Shown piece by piece: positions 37,917 through 49,481 of a stretch of 64,000 nt of DNA. Every line of letters starts with the position of its first letter. Within the stretch, counting starts at the first letter, position 1. The notes below the pieces were generated by a model that saw only the letters and a list, made by a program, of their open reading frames with translations, ran no database searches and was not told the DNA's origin. The position numbers were made by a program, and so were the translations under genes. The DNA is from Cyanodermella asteris (Eukaryota; Ascomycota; Lecanoromycetes; Ostropales; Stictidaceae): assembly GCA_900618795.1 (NCBI GenBank), contig UYJD01000010.1:586980-650979 (forward strand), read 5' to 3'.

Positions 37917-37941
37917 ACCTAGGTAGGTAGGTACCTACTTA
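37917..37941. repeat. TAGG/TACC simple repeat with palindrome
   Basis: A run of TAGG units meets a GTAGGTACCTAC palindrome. Similar words occur at 9538-9551, and the dodecamer array at 30733-30900 is built from related tetramers. Such repeats are common in ascomycete intergenic DNA. Confidence 0.6.
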
Positions 37942-38869
37942 GTGGTTTTCCATTCCCAGTCCCGCCCTGCTCTCTCTTTTTTTCCTTCCTTCCGATTTCG
38001 TGTTTCGTGCCCCGCGAATTCACCAAATCAGATGTTGCGCCCGCCGATTAGCATCGTCGTCACGTTTTCGTGCCGCCGTGCATGGCCAAACTTGCTTCTA
38101 CACCACTCATTTCCCTCCCATTGTCGCCCTACCGCCAGTCAGAGCCCTCTTTATAGGTAGAAGCTACGCCCTGTGCCCGTCTCTTTGGCTCAGGTTGGGC
38201 CTGCCTCGTGCCCGCCGGCAGAACGCCGCCCTCGTCAGTGTCGTGCTGGCGCTGTTGCTGTTTTCCACACGACGTCATGCCATTGCTTGGACGCCCATTG
38301 TGGATTAGCATCATGGAGACTCCTCCGAGTCCGTCGATCTACCCGCCGGCATATTTCTTATCACCCACCTGCCAGAATTGGTCCTATATATGCTGTATTT
38401 AGCATACAACAGAACCAGGCATAAACACTTGTGATCCGTCGCGCTATTCCTTCTGGTTTTTGCACTGGTATAACGGAAATTAGACTTGTCAATCCGGTGC
38501 ACAGGTGACGTCCGCGCTGCTCAGCTGCTGAAACCGAGTAGCCAGGTAAGTATACCAGCATATGCGAGCGAACTCCAAGGAGCTTTACCGTAAATTACGG
38601 CAATCGAGGTATTGTTGTGTTGGTTGTGGATTAATGTTGCTGGGCGCTGGTTTCAAATGCCATCTTGCTACAGTCAGAGGACCATCAAAGCTGACTGATC
38701 TTCGGCATAAGATTTGTGAGCAGCTGCTTAAGCAACTACAGACAGATAGTGCTGAAATGGGTGACCTCAGAGCCAATCCTGATTGTCCCCTTCGAGTATC
38801 GTGAAATCTCTGTCAAGTAGACTTCACAGCGAGGTGTTCAATAAAAGGACTCTCCCTTTGCCGTTCACA

Positions 38870-39263
38870 ATGACCGGTTCCAATGAGTCACTCCTCCGAG
38901 TCGCCATTCTAGGCAAGCTTCAGAGGCCTTTCTGAACACAACCACCTGCAAATCGAAATCTTCGAAAGCGCTCCCCTCTTGCGCCAAGAAGAAGCCGACA
39001 TCCTCCTCAACCCGTCGCGACATGGGCGATCGAACTTCTGGGTCTCCAACAATGCCTCGAAGACACCGGGCGCCGTCAAACTCAACCCGATGTACACAAT
39101 AACGAGCCGAGGTCCCGAAAAAGGACCAAAACTATTCGACGTCGACACGGTCAGTGAAAACAATAACAAAGACGGCTGGAACGTAAAGACGAGCCGCGTT
39201 CCTAGAGCAAACGTACAAGGACATCGACCCGGATTCGGATGCACGCCGGGAAGAAAGTCGTGA
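38870..39263 (+). pseudogene. Decayed N-terminal fragment of an FAD-dependent monooxygenase
   Basis: An ATG at 38870 opens NESLLRVAILG, the start of a Rossmann fold. A frame change follows. The next frame reads HLQIEIFESAPLLRQEEADI, then GAVKLNPMYTITSRGPEKGP and LFDVDT, which resembles the first third of salicylate-hydroxylase-like flavoprotein monooxygenases. The full GxGxxG dinucleotide motif is lost in the break. No C-terminal part follows. Live relatives hydroxylate aromatic compounds with NAD(P)H. A trinucleotide repeat begins right after the fragment. Confidence 0.7.
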
Positions 39264-40460
39264 AGCTCGAGGAGGAGGAAGAAGAAGAAGAAGATGATGA
39301 TGATGATGAGCAGGACGGTGGTGCCTTTCAGTTGTGTGTTTGAAGACGGCGTTGTGATGGATGGTCGAAAAACTGACCGCCGCGATGCGGGATCGGTGGA
39401 AATCGATTTGGGGCATCGATTTGTTGGGCAATAAGGGGTCTTAAAAGCGGTTGAGATGACGGACCAAGGCTCTACTTTGAAGATTGCTGGTGGTGAAGTA
39501 GGATGAACATGATTCGAAGGGGCTCGATTTCAGATGGAAAGTCACGTGAGCTCTGGATCTCATGCTCGAGGGTGTTTTTGAGGCAGCATTCTCGCTATTG
39601 GCGTCGTGTCATGGCATTGGCACTGATGTGGAAAAGAATCACGAGGGACGTCTCCGAGCTCATCGAAGTGCTCGCCGAGATCCGTTGTCCCACCAATCCC
39701 GCCACAATTGGTGCTTTACTTCTGTGACGTGGCAAGACAGCATACAGCATACAAGAAAGGTTGTGTCCAGCATTGCTGTTCCTTCGGCTTCGTTCACCGG
39801 TCTGCCGGTCTGTCCACCGTTGGATATCTGACCAGCCTGATCCACGTTGAATCCCATGGTTTCCATTTGCAGATTTCATCCATATCTGCTGTAGTCTGGT
39901 TCAATATGTAACAGCAAATGGTCATTGCATTTGGCTGCATTGCGCTGCGGCAGCTGACATGATCTGAAAAGAAACAGCTTGCTGTCCAATGCAAGCAGGC
40001 GCAAATCAACTTTTCAACGTGATACTCGGGCTGGCGATCTTCGCTGGGGCGTCCTGTCAGCAATGATCGACGCTCAAGGAATGCGTAGCTCGGGAGGCAA
40101 TCACCATGAGCAACCGACATTCGTGTCCAGCTAACATTTTTGAAATACGTTCGAAAATCATTCTCGTTAGACATTATCTATGCTCATGACCAACTCAACC
40201 CGGCCGTCCGACTTTAACCATTCCTCAACCAATGCTTCGCTTTCCTGCAACACACGACGGCCTAACAACCGTCTGCTTAGCTGGGCCAGAGCATTCCATG
40301 CTCGTCTCTTCTCCTCTCCTCTCGTCCTTGCCATTGTGTCTTTGCACACAGCAACATACCATTTTCCATTGTCCTGTCATATCGTGTCTGTTTTGGGAAG
40401 ATGGAGGCGATTGTGGGGCTTGCCCAACACACGCTTTCCTTTTCCTTCGTGTCACAGCGC
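39264..40460. other. Intergenic region with a short microsatellite
   Basis: Apart from the GAG/GAA/GAT repeat at 39269-39310 I see no feature. The right end holds the 3' region of the minus-strand Pom33-like gene. Confidence 0.55.
39269..39310 (+). repeat. GAG-GAA-GAT compound microsatellite
   Basis: About 42 bases of consecutive GAG, GAA and GAT triplets in non-coding DNA beside the decayed monooxygenase fragment. Confidence 0.8.
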
Positions 40461-41517
40461 TTAAGACGCCTTCTTGGCCGGCTGGGCACCATTGAACCTC
40501 CGCGGGTCAGTGGCGTCAGCTGCCTGGCGCACAACGCCCTTGACTGTCTGCCATGCCTGCTTAGCCTGCGGCGGGGTGCTCTGGTTGGCGACAAGGGCGT
40601 CGATGCGGGCAGCGAAGTCGTGGAATGCTGTCTGGACAAAGGTGCTCTGCGCATAGCGGGAGCGGAAGAAGGCAGTATAGATGATGAAGAGGACGAATGC
40701 GCCCTTGCTGAAAGTGAACACGCTGAGGAGAACGCGGAACCAGAGACCGATCTCCAGGGACGCAACTAAGTTCATGCTGGCGTCATAGTAGGTCTTGACG
40801 AATCGTCCCAGAGCGTCAGCCAAAGCTGATCCCGACTGGTTAGCCTTGGCCGCAGCCGGCGACGATCCAGCTTGGGCTTGAGCTGTGGGCTGCAGAGTCG
40901 GAATCAGGTTGGCGCGAGTGTAAGTCGCAACATGGAAGACAGAGTAGACAGCAAAGGGAAGCATCGCCAATGGAATCTGGCGGGAGTAGAGCCAGATGAG
41001 GGCCATTGCTGCATCTTTTGTCAGTCTCTGGACTCTGGCGATTTCAGGGTCGTAGCTTCCACTTACCCAAATATTGGACATTCTCATCTGCAGCCAAAGC
41101 GAGGTAGCCCTGTGGAGACTGAGGCTTTCCTCCTGCGGCAGCCCTTTGACGGGCTCTCAAGCCCTTGTAGACGACGATACCGTAAGTAGCGGCAGCCGAG
41201 ATGAATGCTGTGCGATAATTGAACGCAGCCCATCCCGAGTTGTATTTGAACGTCACATAAGACAGCCCGTAGAAGAATGTGCAGAACAGCAAACTAACGT
41301 GCCCAACGAACCAGCCAAACCTGTCGAGCCATGTCAGCCTCGTGCCTCCGATTATGAACTGGCAAAGATCCCCGCCGAATTTCCGCCTCTTTCACGGGAG
41401 CGACATGCTGCCATTGAAGATCTCGCGCAGGGTCAAGGGTAGCACCTACTGGAGAGTTTGAGCCAACTGCAAAAGGCGTTCCTGCAGCGGCAGGTTGGCA
41501 GGAGGAGGTGGAGCCAT
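40461..41517 (-). CDS. Pom33/Tts1/TMEM33 family membrane protein
   Basis: Three exons (41450-41517, 41067-41320, 40461-41008) encode 289 residues, beginning MAPPPPANLPLQERLLQLAQ. Family members (yeast Pom33 and Per33, fission yeast Tts1, human TMEM33) sit in the ER and nuclear envelope, shape tubules and help nuclear pore distribution. Four hydrophobic stretches are visible: GHVSLLFCTFFYGLSYVTF, the segment with AFISAAATYGIVVY, MALIWLYSRQIPLAMLPFAV running to VFHVATYT, and WFRVLLSVFTFSKGAFVLF. The C-terminal tail (FHDFAARIDALV, then VKGVVRQAADATDP, ending PAKKAS) is amphipathic, as expected for the membrane-curvature helix of the family. Both splice joins keep conserved sequence in frame. Confidence 0.9.
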
Positions 41518-43003
41518 TGTTGGCGGTGAAGCTGATTGACTGCCTCTGGTCAGCAACGTATATCTCGCATGATGTGGGAGGATAAGCACGAACCTACTGT
41601 GCTTTCTTGGGGAGAGAGAAAACCAAGGATGCTTCGCAGTTGAGAATGCGACTTTGCGATTGTAATTGTGCAGAAACTGAATTATTCAGTCTAGGGCGTG
41701 GAGAGTTTGAGGTGTTCAGGAAGAAGGGTCGGCGCCGAAACAGGTACTGGATTGGCCGGGGGAAGCTGCCTGCCAGTCGTGTGCGTGTGCGCGGAGGATT
41801 GGTGGGCTGGGAAGAAAAGGCTCTCCTGCTCTCGCTATGACGTTTCTGGGAGGCCGTGCCTTGGCAAGTCCGCCCAGGCGCCAGCCGTCTGCGATAATCA
41901 TCGTACTGCGATTCTCCCATCTTTATGAACTACTTATATCGAATCGCAGTGGATTGGCTATCGATACGACTGAAGCTGTCATAGCTGTACATCCCTTGCT
42001 CGCCGTGCAATTAGCTATCCGAATTCTCCATGCAAGGCACATTTGATGGTCATCTACTCACGGCATGGTTTATTACAACTTGAATATGACAATTTGACTG
42101 TTCGTGAAAAATATTGTGTGTAGCAACGGTCTTTGTACGGTGGCTGTGCCAGAGCGAGTTTTAAAGTAGGCTTTTCAGCTTTCATTCAGCATCGTCTTTG
42201 TATGCCGTACTGGGAGGACTTCGGTATGGCTTCTACGAGAGTTGAAAGACAGGATTTACAATCCGATAAACCTCCATCCGCGGCATGAGGCAAACGAGGG
42301 CCTAGAAGACATGACCAGTTTCGGCGATATAGTACGACAGGGGCGGTTTACCAAACCATCGGTTGACTGCAGCCAGTGCGTCAACCCTGCTTCCAAGCTT
42401 CGAGTAGTCTACTTGTATTCATGAAAATCGTTGGAATGGCTCCAAGTCACAGAATGAACACGTTTCGTGGTCATCACACAGCTGGAAAACAAGATGGGAT
42501 AAATAATACAGACCAAAATAAACCGTTTTTGACACCCAGGGTATAGCAGTGGTGGAGAACATCTTTTACAACGCCCTTGACACCACAATGCCCGCCAGAG
42601 AAGGGAGCAATGCCACGAATAGGATAGAACCATAATTTTCCGTCATGTACTTTGGTTGCCCGTGTCACACGCTATGCTTCGCTTGTACAAGCACATTCTG
42701 ATCCCCCAATCTCCCCTACCAGCCCGTCGAAGCCCATACGTGGTCTATGATTAGGACAAGCTCCCCTGAATATTACACGGCATCTCAAGAATAGACATAA
42801 GAGAGCCCCTCGTTGAGCTAGAGACACACCACCGCTTCCCCTCAAGATGGACGAAACGTCGTATGTCGTTCGCCCTGGATATCACATAACGGTAAATGAG
42901 CGTGGAATGCTGGAACGTGTATCGAACAAGACAATGTTGCCAAGTCAAAGCCCAGCACGGGAACAGAGACACGGCCACGTGGGTCAGGCGGCGCGCTGAG
43001 CCC
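41518..43003. other. Intergenic region, no gene seen
   Basis: This 1.5-kb gap between the start of the Pom33-like gene and the septin stop codon, both minus strand, holds only short frames without motifs. Confidence 0.55.
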
Positions 43004-44645
43004 TTAACGCAACGAGAACTTGTTTCGCTTGCCCTTGTCTTCGATCGGACGGCCGCTCTCCAGTCGCTGCTTCTTCTCCTCAAGGTCAAGTCTCTGCTTG
43101 TCGAGCTGGTCCTTCATCTCACGGTGACGGGCGAAGAGCTCCTCCTCGCTCTGCTTGAGCTTGCTCTCCTTCTCGGCGACCTTCTGCTGGAAGACCATCT
43201 TCATCTCGTTCTCCATCTTTTGGAGCTTCTGCTCGTGCAGTGTGCGTTCCTGCTCCTGCTTGACGGCCGGGTTGACTTCAACGAAGACCGAAGAGTCCTG
43301 TGCGACACCCATCTGGGTGAGCTTCTCGGTACGGTAGTTCTCGTACAGGGCGTTGTTGGTGTGTTCCTTGAGCTCTTCCATGTGTGTGCGAATGAGCATC
43401 TGTCTGAGCTTGACAAAGTCGCAGTGCTCCTCATTGTCGACTTCGATGACACCCCACGGGTAGCGACGGCCGCGAACCTTGCGGCCGTCGGGTCCAACAA
43501 CCTCAGTGTTTGCACCGACAACGGCGAAGGGAATCTTGGAGACAATCTCCTGGTTCTCCGCAATCGTCTCCTCGTCATCAAGCTCATATCGAGGGGCCTC
43601 GAAGATCTGGATGCGGTGGTGCTTGATGTCGGCCAAGATCTATTGCTGTTAGCTTGCCGAATTGTGCCAAAGATAGAGTTGCAACTCACCCTCTCCTTGA
43701 AGCTGGAGATCTCCTCCTCGGTCAAGGTATCAGACTTGGCAATGACGGGAATGAGGTTGACCTTGGTGTGCAGGCGACGCATAACCTCAATGTCGAGCGG
43801 CTTGAGCGAGTGGCCGGTGGCCTGAATAAAGTACACGCACGCGTGCACTCGGTTGTCGACGATGTTGACACGGTTGACCTTGTTCTCGGCGTCGAGGTAG
43901 GCATCGAAGCGCTGCTCGATGTTCTCGACAATCGGACGCCAGGAATCATCGTTGTTGACGAAATCACCAAAACCTGGGGTATCAACAACGGTGAGGCGAA
44001 GGCGCACTCCGTTCTCCTCAATGTCTGCGCTAATGGACTGGATGGAGACAGTCTTGGGAACAATGTCCAAGCTAGGCCCCTTGCGCTCCTTGGGTGGGTA
44101 TAGGGAGGTGTTGAAGAGGGTGTTGACCAGGGTGGATTTTCCAAGGCCAGACTCACCTGAACGGGGTTAGCGGGGTCCGACTGATTTGGAAAGGTGATAT
44201 ACGAACCGACGACCATCACATTGAAGTTGAAGCCCTTGCGAACACTCTTGCGGTGCCATTGGTTGGGCAAGTTCGCGAAACCAACGTAGCCAGTGAGCTT
44301 TCTTCGGACGACATTCCTCATGTCATTGGCAGCGGCGCTGACAGACTTGGGGTCCTTCGAGATGATGGCAGGAACGGCACCGCTGGTTGGGTTAATCGTC
44401 GTCGTCGGCGAAACAGCCCGTTCAGGGGCAGCTGGAGAAGGGCTTGCTGGCTTGCCATTGGGGGCAGCAGCTCCACCGTTCTGAGGGGCAGGCGACGGGC
44501 GCTGAGGCGCCGGGGCAAAGGGACTGGCTGAATCGGAAGACGAATTGTTAGCAGCGTGTCCCAAATCACTCAAACTTGAACGAGAGGTGGAAGCGTGGTG
44601 TTGAGTGAGGTCGCCGTTGCTCCTGTTCCTGACAGGCTCTAGCAT
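43004..44645 (-). CDS. CDC3: Septin of the CDC3/AspB group
   Basis: Three exons (44207-44645, 43690-44156, 43004-43639) encode 513 residues. I chose the ATG at 44645 because it has a good fungal context (TCACAATGC) and begins MLEPVRNR. An in-frame ATG at 44720 would add 25 residues. The N-terminus is Ser/Pro/Ala-rich. A polybasic motif ([12 protein letters not shown]) precedes the P-loop GESGLGKST (about 147-155). G3 is DTPGFGD (205-211). G4 reads AKSD (286-289) where AKAD is usual. The septin unique element includes [19 protein letters not shown] charged coiled coil ends the protein ([19 protein letters not shown]). Septins form heteromeric filaments at septa, hyphal tips and infection structures. 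The close match to AspB/Cdc3 proteins, with a long N-terminal extension, supports the assignment over the Cdc10, Cdc11 or Cdc12 groups. Confidence 0.93.
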
Positions 44646-46411
44646 TGTGACGTCCTTGAGATCCGAAATAGATTGTGGGCAATGCGGATTTGATCTCAAA
44701 GTAGCCTGCAGAGTCTGCATTGACAAATCAAGCCGAGTCCCTTTCTCTTGACCGTATCAATCACGTCGAATGTCTCCGGGACGTCGAGTAATCGTTGCTC
44801 TCGTGCCGATGATGCGAGTCGGATCGATTCGCCGAATCGAAATTGGCAGGGAATGGCGCTGGAAAGAGGAAACTTACACATTCTAGGCAGGGAAGCAAGC
44901 TTTGAGGCAGGCGACAGCCGGTCTGGACGGTTGTTAGCAATGATTCGGCCTGCAAACATCCAAATCGAGCGCAGCAAGGGCAGAGGACAGAACTCGATTA
45001 GGAGTCGTCGGGAAGGCGGGACGCAGCGTACCTCTTTTTGCAGCTCAATGGCAGACCGATGAGCAGAGTGTTTCGGTAGCGAGCGACTATTGATTCTTCT
45101 CGGATGGAGTGTTAGTGTTGCGATTGTGGAAAGGGCGAATTGTCGGGTTGGAGAGACTCAGGAGACACGCAGACAGATTACGGGGGCCGGCTGCTCGCGC
45201 ATTCTCCCGTTGTGCTGCAGTGATGTGCTGGAAGGGCATGCAGGTGCGTGACAACTCACAGATTCAAGTCCTGGGCGCTGGCCAGGCACGAACGAGAAGA
45301 TTTCGTGTAATTGGAAAGATTGTAGCTGGACGACGATGGCTCTGTCGCTGCTTCCTGGAAGTCTGCACCAGGTCTCTCTCCACAAAATTACGAGTCGGCG
45401 GCTGCTCCTTTTCCCAGGGATTAAGCAGCTTAGCCCCGGCTCCCGTCTTCACCTCACCTCACCTCGCCTCGCATTGCTTGGCGCTGTCTGGCCGAGGCCA
45501 TTCCTCTCATTTCCTCTGCGCTGCCTCAGTGTGCTGTTGCGACACAGGCTTGATCTCGACATCGTGACAGGTCATTGAGTATCCACCGCTATGCAGTCTA
45601 ATATGCTTCTGAGCCAAGGAATGATCATGCCTCAACAATCGCGTTGCGTGTGTTAAGCGCTTGCATATCCTAGCACGCTGCCATTCCTGTGGTGAACCCA
45701 GAACCATGTGTTTCCAGCATGCCCGTGAGTCGGCGGCGTGTTCGTGTCACTGATTCCTCGGTCTCTACGAACTTGTCTCATGTCATTGAACCGTGCGACG
45801 GGAGATTCTTGATCTACTTTCGAGCCGCTCAATCCCGTAGTGTGTACCTATACGATAACTTCGTCTTTGCCTACAATTCCTGACTCGCTGATTCAATTGA
45901 TGCATTTCATCGCACGAGGCATGCAACCTGTCCAGACCAATTTGACAATACCTTACGTTGGCTGTATCGACTGCCCTGATCCTTGTAAGTCTTGGTAGAT
46001 GGCAAAGTGGAAAGCCATAGCGCCAGTGTTCAACATCGGTGTGTACCCTCCTTGGCATCATTCTTTTACAAGGTCGAACATACTTTAAGACAGACACATA
46101 AGCCTATCTCGAGGGTAGGCATGCTTGTAGTCTCATTGGTCGACATACGAAACTGTATACGATTGCAGCTTGAGGTTGCGATGGATCCAAGGCTGAATGA
46201 GATGGTCGCCACGTCAGAGGAGCTCTTCGCAATAATAAACCGGACCTAGAAGAGAAGATATGCATTCCTTTTATGATAAACCGCCAAATATAGTACACCG
46301 GCTTCGCGGTATGCGTAGTATTTCCAGCTCCATCTTTGCGCCGTCCCTATGCGCATGTATGGTACAGGTCGAATGTATTTTGCAGTTCCCAGCTGTCGGG
46401 CTCAGCTTCGT
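44646..46411. other. Septin upstream region, no other gene seen
   Basis: The right-hand neighbour ends here on the minus strand. The region next to the septin start may contain a long leader, since it has few stops in the septin frame for about 80 bases. A CACCT-type repeat occurs near 45450-45475. Nothing else is supported. Confidence 0.5.
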
Positions 46412-47479
46412 TTATCGCGCGTCATGAGAGGCTTTGGGCACTATCGACTCGGCGTCGTCTGCGCCCCCGATCTTGCTTGGCGTCGCTGGACTCGACTCGC
46501 TGGCGACCTTTGGCGTTGCTTGTGACGGAGCGCTATCGTAGACGGGCTTCTTCTCGCTCTGAGGCTTCGATTTCGGCTTCGCCGAAGTAACTGGAGCTGG
46601 CTTGCTAGCAACTGGCTCGGCCGGCTTTTTCGCCTCCGCCTTTGGGGCCTCCTCCGGTGACACCGGCGTCCACACGCTTGGCTGGTCGACGTCGGGCATA
46701 GAGCCCTTGCTTTCACTCACGGCGCCTCTCCCGACCTCCTCATCGAGCTCCTGCTGCATCTTCTCATCGTCCTCAATCTCGCTTGCGTAAATCTCTGGGT
46801 GCGCCCTGAAGCACGTCTGCATCTTCTCAAAGTTCTCAATGCAGTCGATGCCCTTGGGTTCCTTGTCACTGTACACGAAGCAGCTGAACGCGTCCCGGAA
46901 ATCCTGCCCGCAAGGCCCATAGGCCATGCCACCCAAGCAAGGGCAATCCCAATTGATCTCGCCCGTCTCTTCATTGAACGCGCCCTGTTGCGCTGCTTCT
47001 TGTTCTAACGCACCGGCATCGCCAGGGGCGGACTCGGCCGGGACGGTAACCGGCCCATTGGGGTCGCGAGGGTCAGGAGACTTGGGATTGATCGATGGCG
47101 GAGAGATTGTGGAGGGTGTCGAGGGAACGATAGGTGCGTCTTCTGGGTGGGGAGGTCTGAACTTGGAGGATGCTGCGACGGCTGCGTATGTGGGAAGGAC
47201 TTCTTCAGCATCTGAATCCGCATTTTGAATGGTGTCTTAGCGACAGTCAGCTTTGAATACGAAGCAAGGATGGATAGGTATACATGAAGGAGCTTCGTTG
47301 AATAGCGAGCTAGTGTTATACCAGTATACACCCCCTATTGCTATTCCCCATCGCACCAGCGTGTTCTTGAAAGATCTTCGTTTCGGAGGTAAGGTGCTCT
47401 GGTAGCGCACGCCTAGGCGCTGGGCGCGCAGCGGCAATGTAGACTGTCGCAGTACCTGCCGTGGTGCTGCGCGAAACAT
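46412..47479 (-). CDS. MIA40: MIA40, intermembrane-space import oxidoreductase
   Basis: Two exons (47284-47479 and 46412-47211) with a 72-base intron encode 331 residues. Mia40 oxidises and traps small cysteine-rich proteins as they enter the mitochondrial intermembrane space, and is reoxidised by Erv1. An N-terminal presequence rich in Arg and Ser (MFRAAPRQVLRQSTLPLRAQ) leads into an inner-membrane anchor (about residues 41-54: LVRWGIAIGGVYWY). A linker rich in Pro and acidic residues follows. The catalytic CPC motif is at 155-157, and the twin CX9C helices are C166/C176 and C189/C199. The C-terminal 100 residues are Ala/Pro/Lys/Ser-rich, as in other filamentous fungi. All redox cysteines are intact. 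Confidence 0.95.
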
Positions 47480-47870
47480 CTTTGACGAATGTTTGAGAGG
47501 TTAGTTGGAGGAAAAGCTCTCAGTTAAAGCTCCGTGCCGAGGGCGACGATTTGTCAGTAGTAGACGTCAGAAACATTCTGAATCACGTGACCTGACAGCC
47601 GCGAACATGCTTAGCCTTGATTGACAAATGGTAAACCTTCACTGCAACGGGCTTGAGATCTTGTAACACGATTCGCCTCTCGACAGGCTATTCTCTCTGA
47701 TTCTATATTGACCGGATTTTTTGCATTTACTCATTCATTCGCTAATAATCGTATCAATATACACATGCGGCGCTCAACATCCGCCATCGGGTATTCTGTT
47801 GAGCAGAGATGAGAGATCGCAGCAGTCCATAGCTTTCCGAATTTTGCGAGCATACCGGATGCAACGCAGC
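47480..47870. other. Intergenic region, MIA40 promoter
   Basis: This 391-base gap holds the MIA40 promoter and the OM14-like 3' region. Nothing else was seen. Confidence 0.65.
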
Positions 47871-48979
47871 TCATTTCTTTGGGAACTTGTTCTTGAACAA
47901 CCATTGGCTGGTGTAAAAGTCCGCAACTGCGAAAGCAGCAACGCCAGCTGCCCAGAAGCCGACGAGCTTGCCGGTCAACTCGTTTCTCGAATGCTTGTAG
48001 TAAGCGCCGAAGCTGTTGCTGTTAGCGAATTCCCAGGAGATTGGGTTGAAAAACCTACCTCAGAGCAACAGCGCCAATACCGAGAAGGGTGGCATTGCCA
48101 ATGACAACGGGGTTGTCTTTGTTGTTCAAAAGCTCTTGCTCCTTGGCGCGAGCCTTCTCCTTGAGCTGATCGGCCTTCCTTGATGCTTCCCGGCCTTCTT
48201 TACGAGCAAACGCAGCCGCCTCTTCGGCCTCACGCTCCGCACGTTGTACCTGAGTGTCGGTGTATTCCGACAGCTCGCTGGGGATCGACCGCACATGCGG
48301 ACCGTCGACGTCAATCAAGCCTTCGCCACTAGTGTCCTGGACGTGCTCAACCTGGGGCGGAACAGGGGCCATGCTGATATTCAAAATTAGCTTGTGCTCG
48401 AGGGAACTGCTAGAAGCGCACAGCTAGATCTGACGCGAGCCGCTTCGCATGGGATCTGGTGGGTATTTCGACTCGCAAGTTTGGAGCCGAACTTATAAGA
48501 CTCTACCTGCCTCAACCGCCCTTTCCTCGTAGACGTTAAGTCTTCCGCGCTCTGAAAGCGACAGTACGAAGCTCATATTGTGTGACAGTCCACGGAAGCT
48601 ACAAGGCTTGTCGGTTGAAACTCTTTCTTCGCTCGGGGGCAGCAGAAAACTGCTTCAACTAGGATACTGGCCAGGAAGAGGTATGGAAGGGAGGGAAGAC
48701 CGCGCTATAGGGAAGCTTGCAATCACAATCGAGAGGGGGACGTACGCCTATGAGCTATGTCAGCAAAAGTTCTAGGTTGGTAGTGTAGGTAGTCTCGAAT
48801 CTGATGGAACCACAGGCCAGGTCAGAAACCACGTTAGCGATGGTGTCGATATGCTTTGCGAAGCATTGTTCCGTGGGCCGTTGCCAGTGGTCCCACAGCT
48901 CGAGTATCGGGTCATTCAAGCAACTCACCTCCTGAGGGGTCTGCTTGGGGCCTGAGGCCGCAGCATCGGCGTAAGACAT
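47871..48979 (-). CDS. OM14-like mitochondrial outer-membrane protein (5' structure uncertain)
   Basis: Two certain exons (48059-48372 and 47871-48012) encode 151 residues if translation starts at the ATG at 48372. An acidic, charged N-terminal half (ID-VDGPHV, then a helical run EREAEEAAAFARKEGREA) precedes two hydrophobic segments, VVIGNATLLGIGAVALSFG and LVGFWAAGVAAFAVADFY. The protein ends TSQWLFKNKFPKK. This layout matches the fungal OM14-like family of abundant outer-membrane proteins. Family members usually start MSYA...GPKQ. Exactly such a start (MSYADAAASGPKQTPQE) lies at 48929-48979 and ends at a good GTGAGT donor. Joining it directly to 48372 leaves the frame off, so a very small middle exon or another acceptor is needed; I could not place it. 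Confidence 0.65.
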
Positions 48980-49481
48980 GCTGTAAGAACGGGTAGCCTC
49001 TTGGGATTTGTTGTTTTATGGCCTGGAGGTCACATGCGTTAGCCTTCTCAGTTCCCATAGCTCATTGCAGGCAAGCGATTCATTGTTACCAGATCTGATT
49101 CGACAGACCAGAGCAACGGGGAGACCGCACTGCCTGACTCGAAAGGAAATACGTACGGTGCGTTCTGTCGAAAGGAAATTGACCGGGGCTGGAGGTCTTT
49201 CGCAAAGTCGCGTGGGTGTACAGGCCAAAGGCACGAGCGAACGACCAGGCAAAGCAAGGAAGAGTACCAGCATGCGCACGGACCACACATTGAGCTTCCC
49301 CGGCGACGTCACTTTCTGACTCGATTTCCCTCGGACTTATTCAACGTTAATTGCGTGCAGATCAAGTCGATCAGGGACACGTTGAGTGGAATGGAGTGTG
49401 CCTTGGAGGCAACGACAAGATTCGACACGACTTCTATCCCTGTCACTGAAACATACCAGTCTACTGTGTCGCGCGCACCAC
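48980..49481. other. Divergent promoter between OM14-like gene and BOS1
   Basis: About 500 bases lie between two head-to-head starts, if the upstream exon of the OM14-like gene is real. No other feature was seen. Confidence 0.55.

Larger units (their letters stand above)
37536..38869. other. HOG1 upstream region
   Basis: The first 320 bases (37563-37860) are purine-rich on the plus strand, and so pyrimidine-rich on the HOG1 coding strand; they are the likely leader. A TAGGTAGGTAGGTACCTAC repeat follows at 37917-37941. The remainder up to 38869 shows no gene. Confidence 0.55.

Noticed and set aside
42896-43825. 309-codon plus-strand open frame opposite the septin
   Set aside because: Leu-rich antisense shadow of the septin coiled coil.
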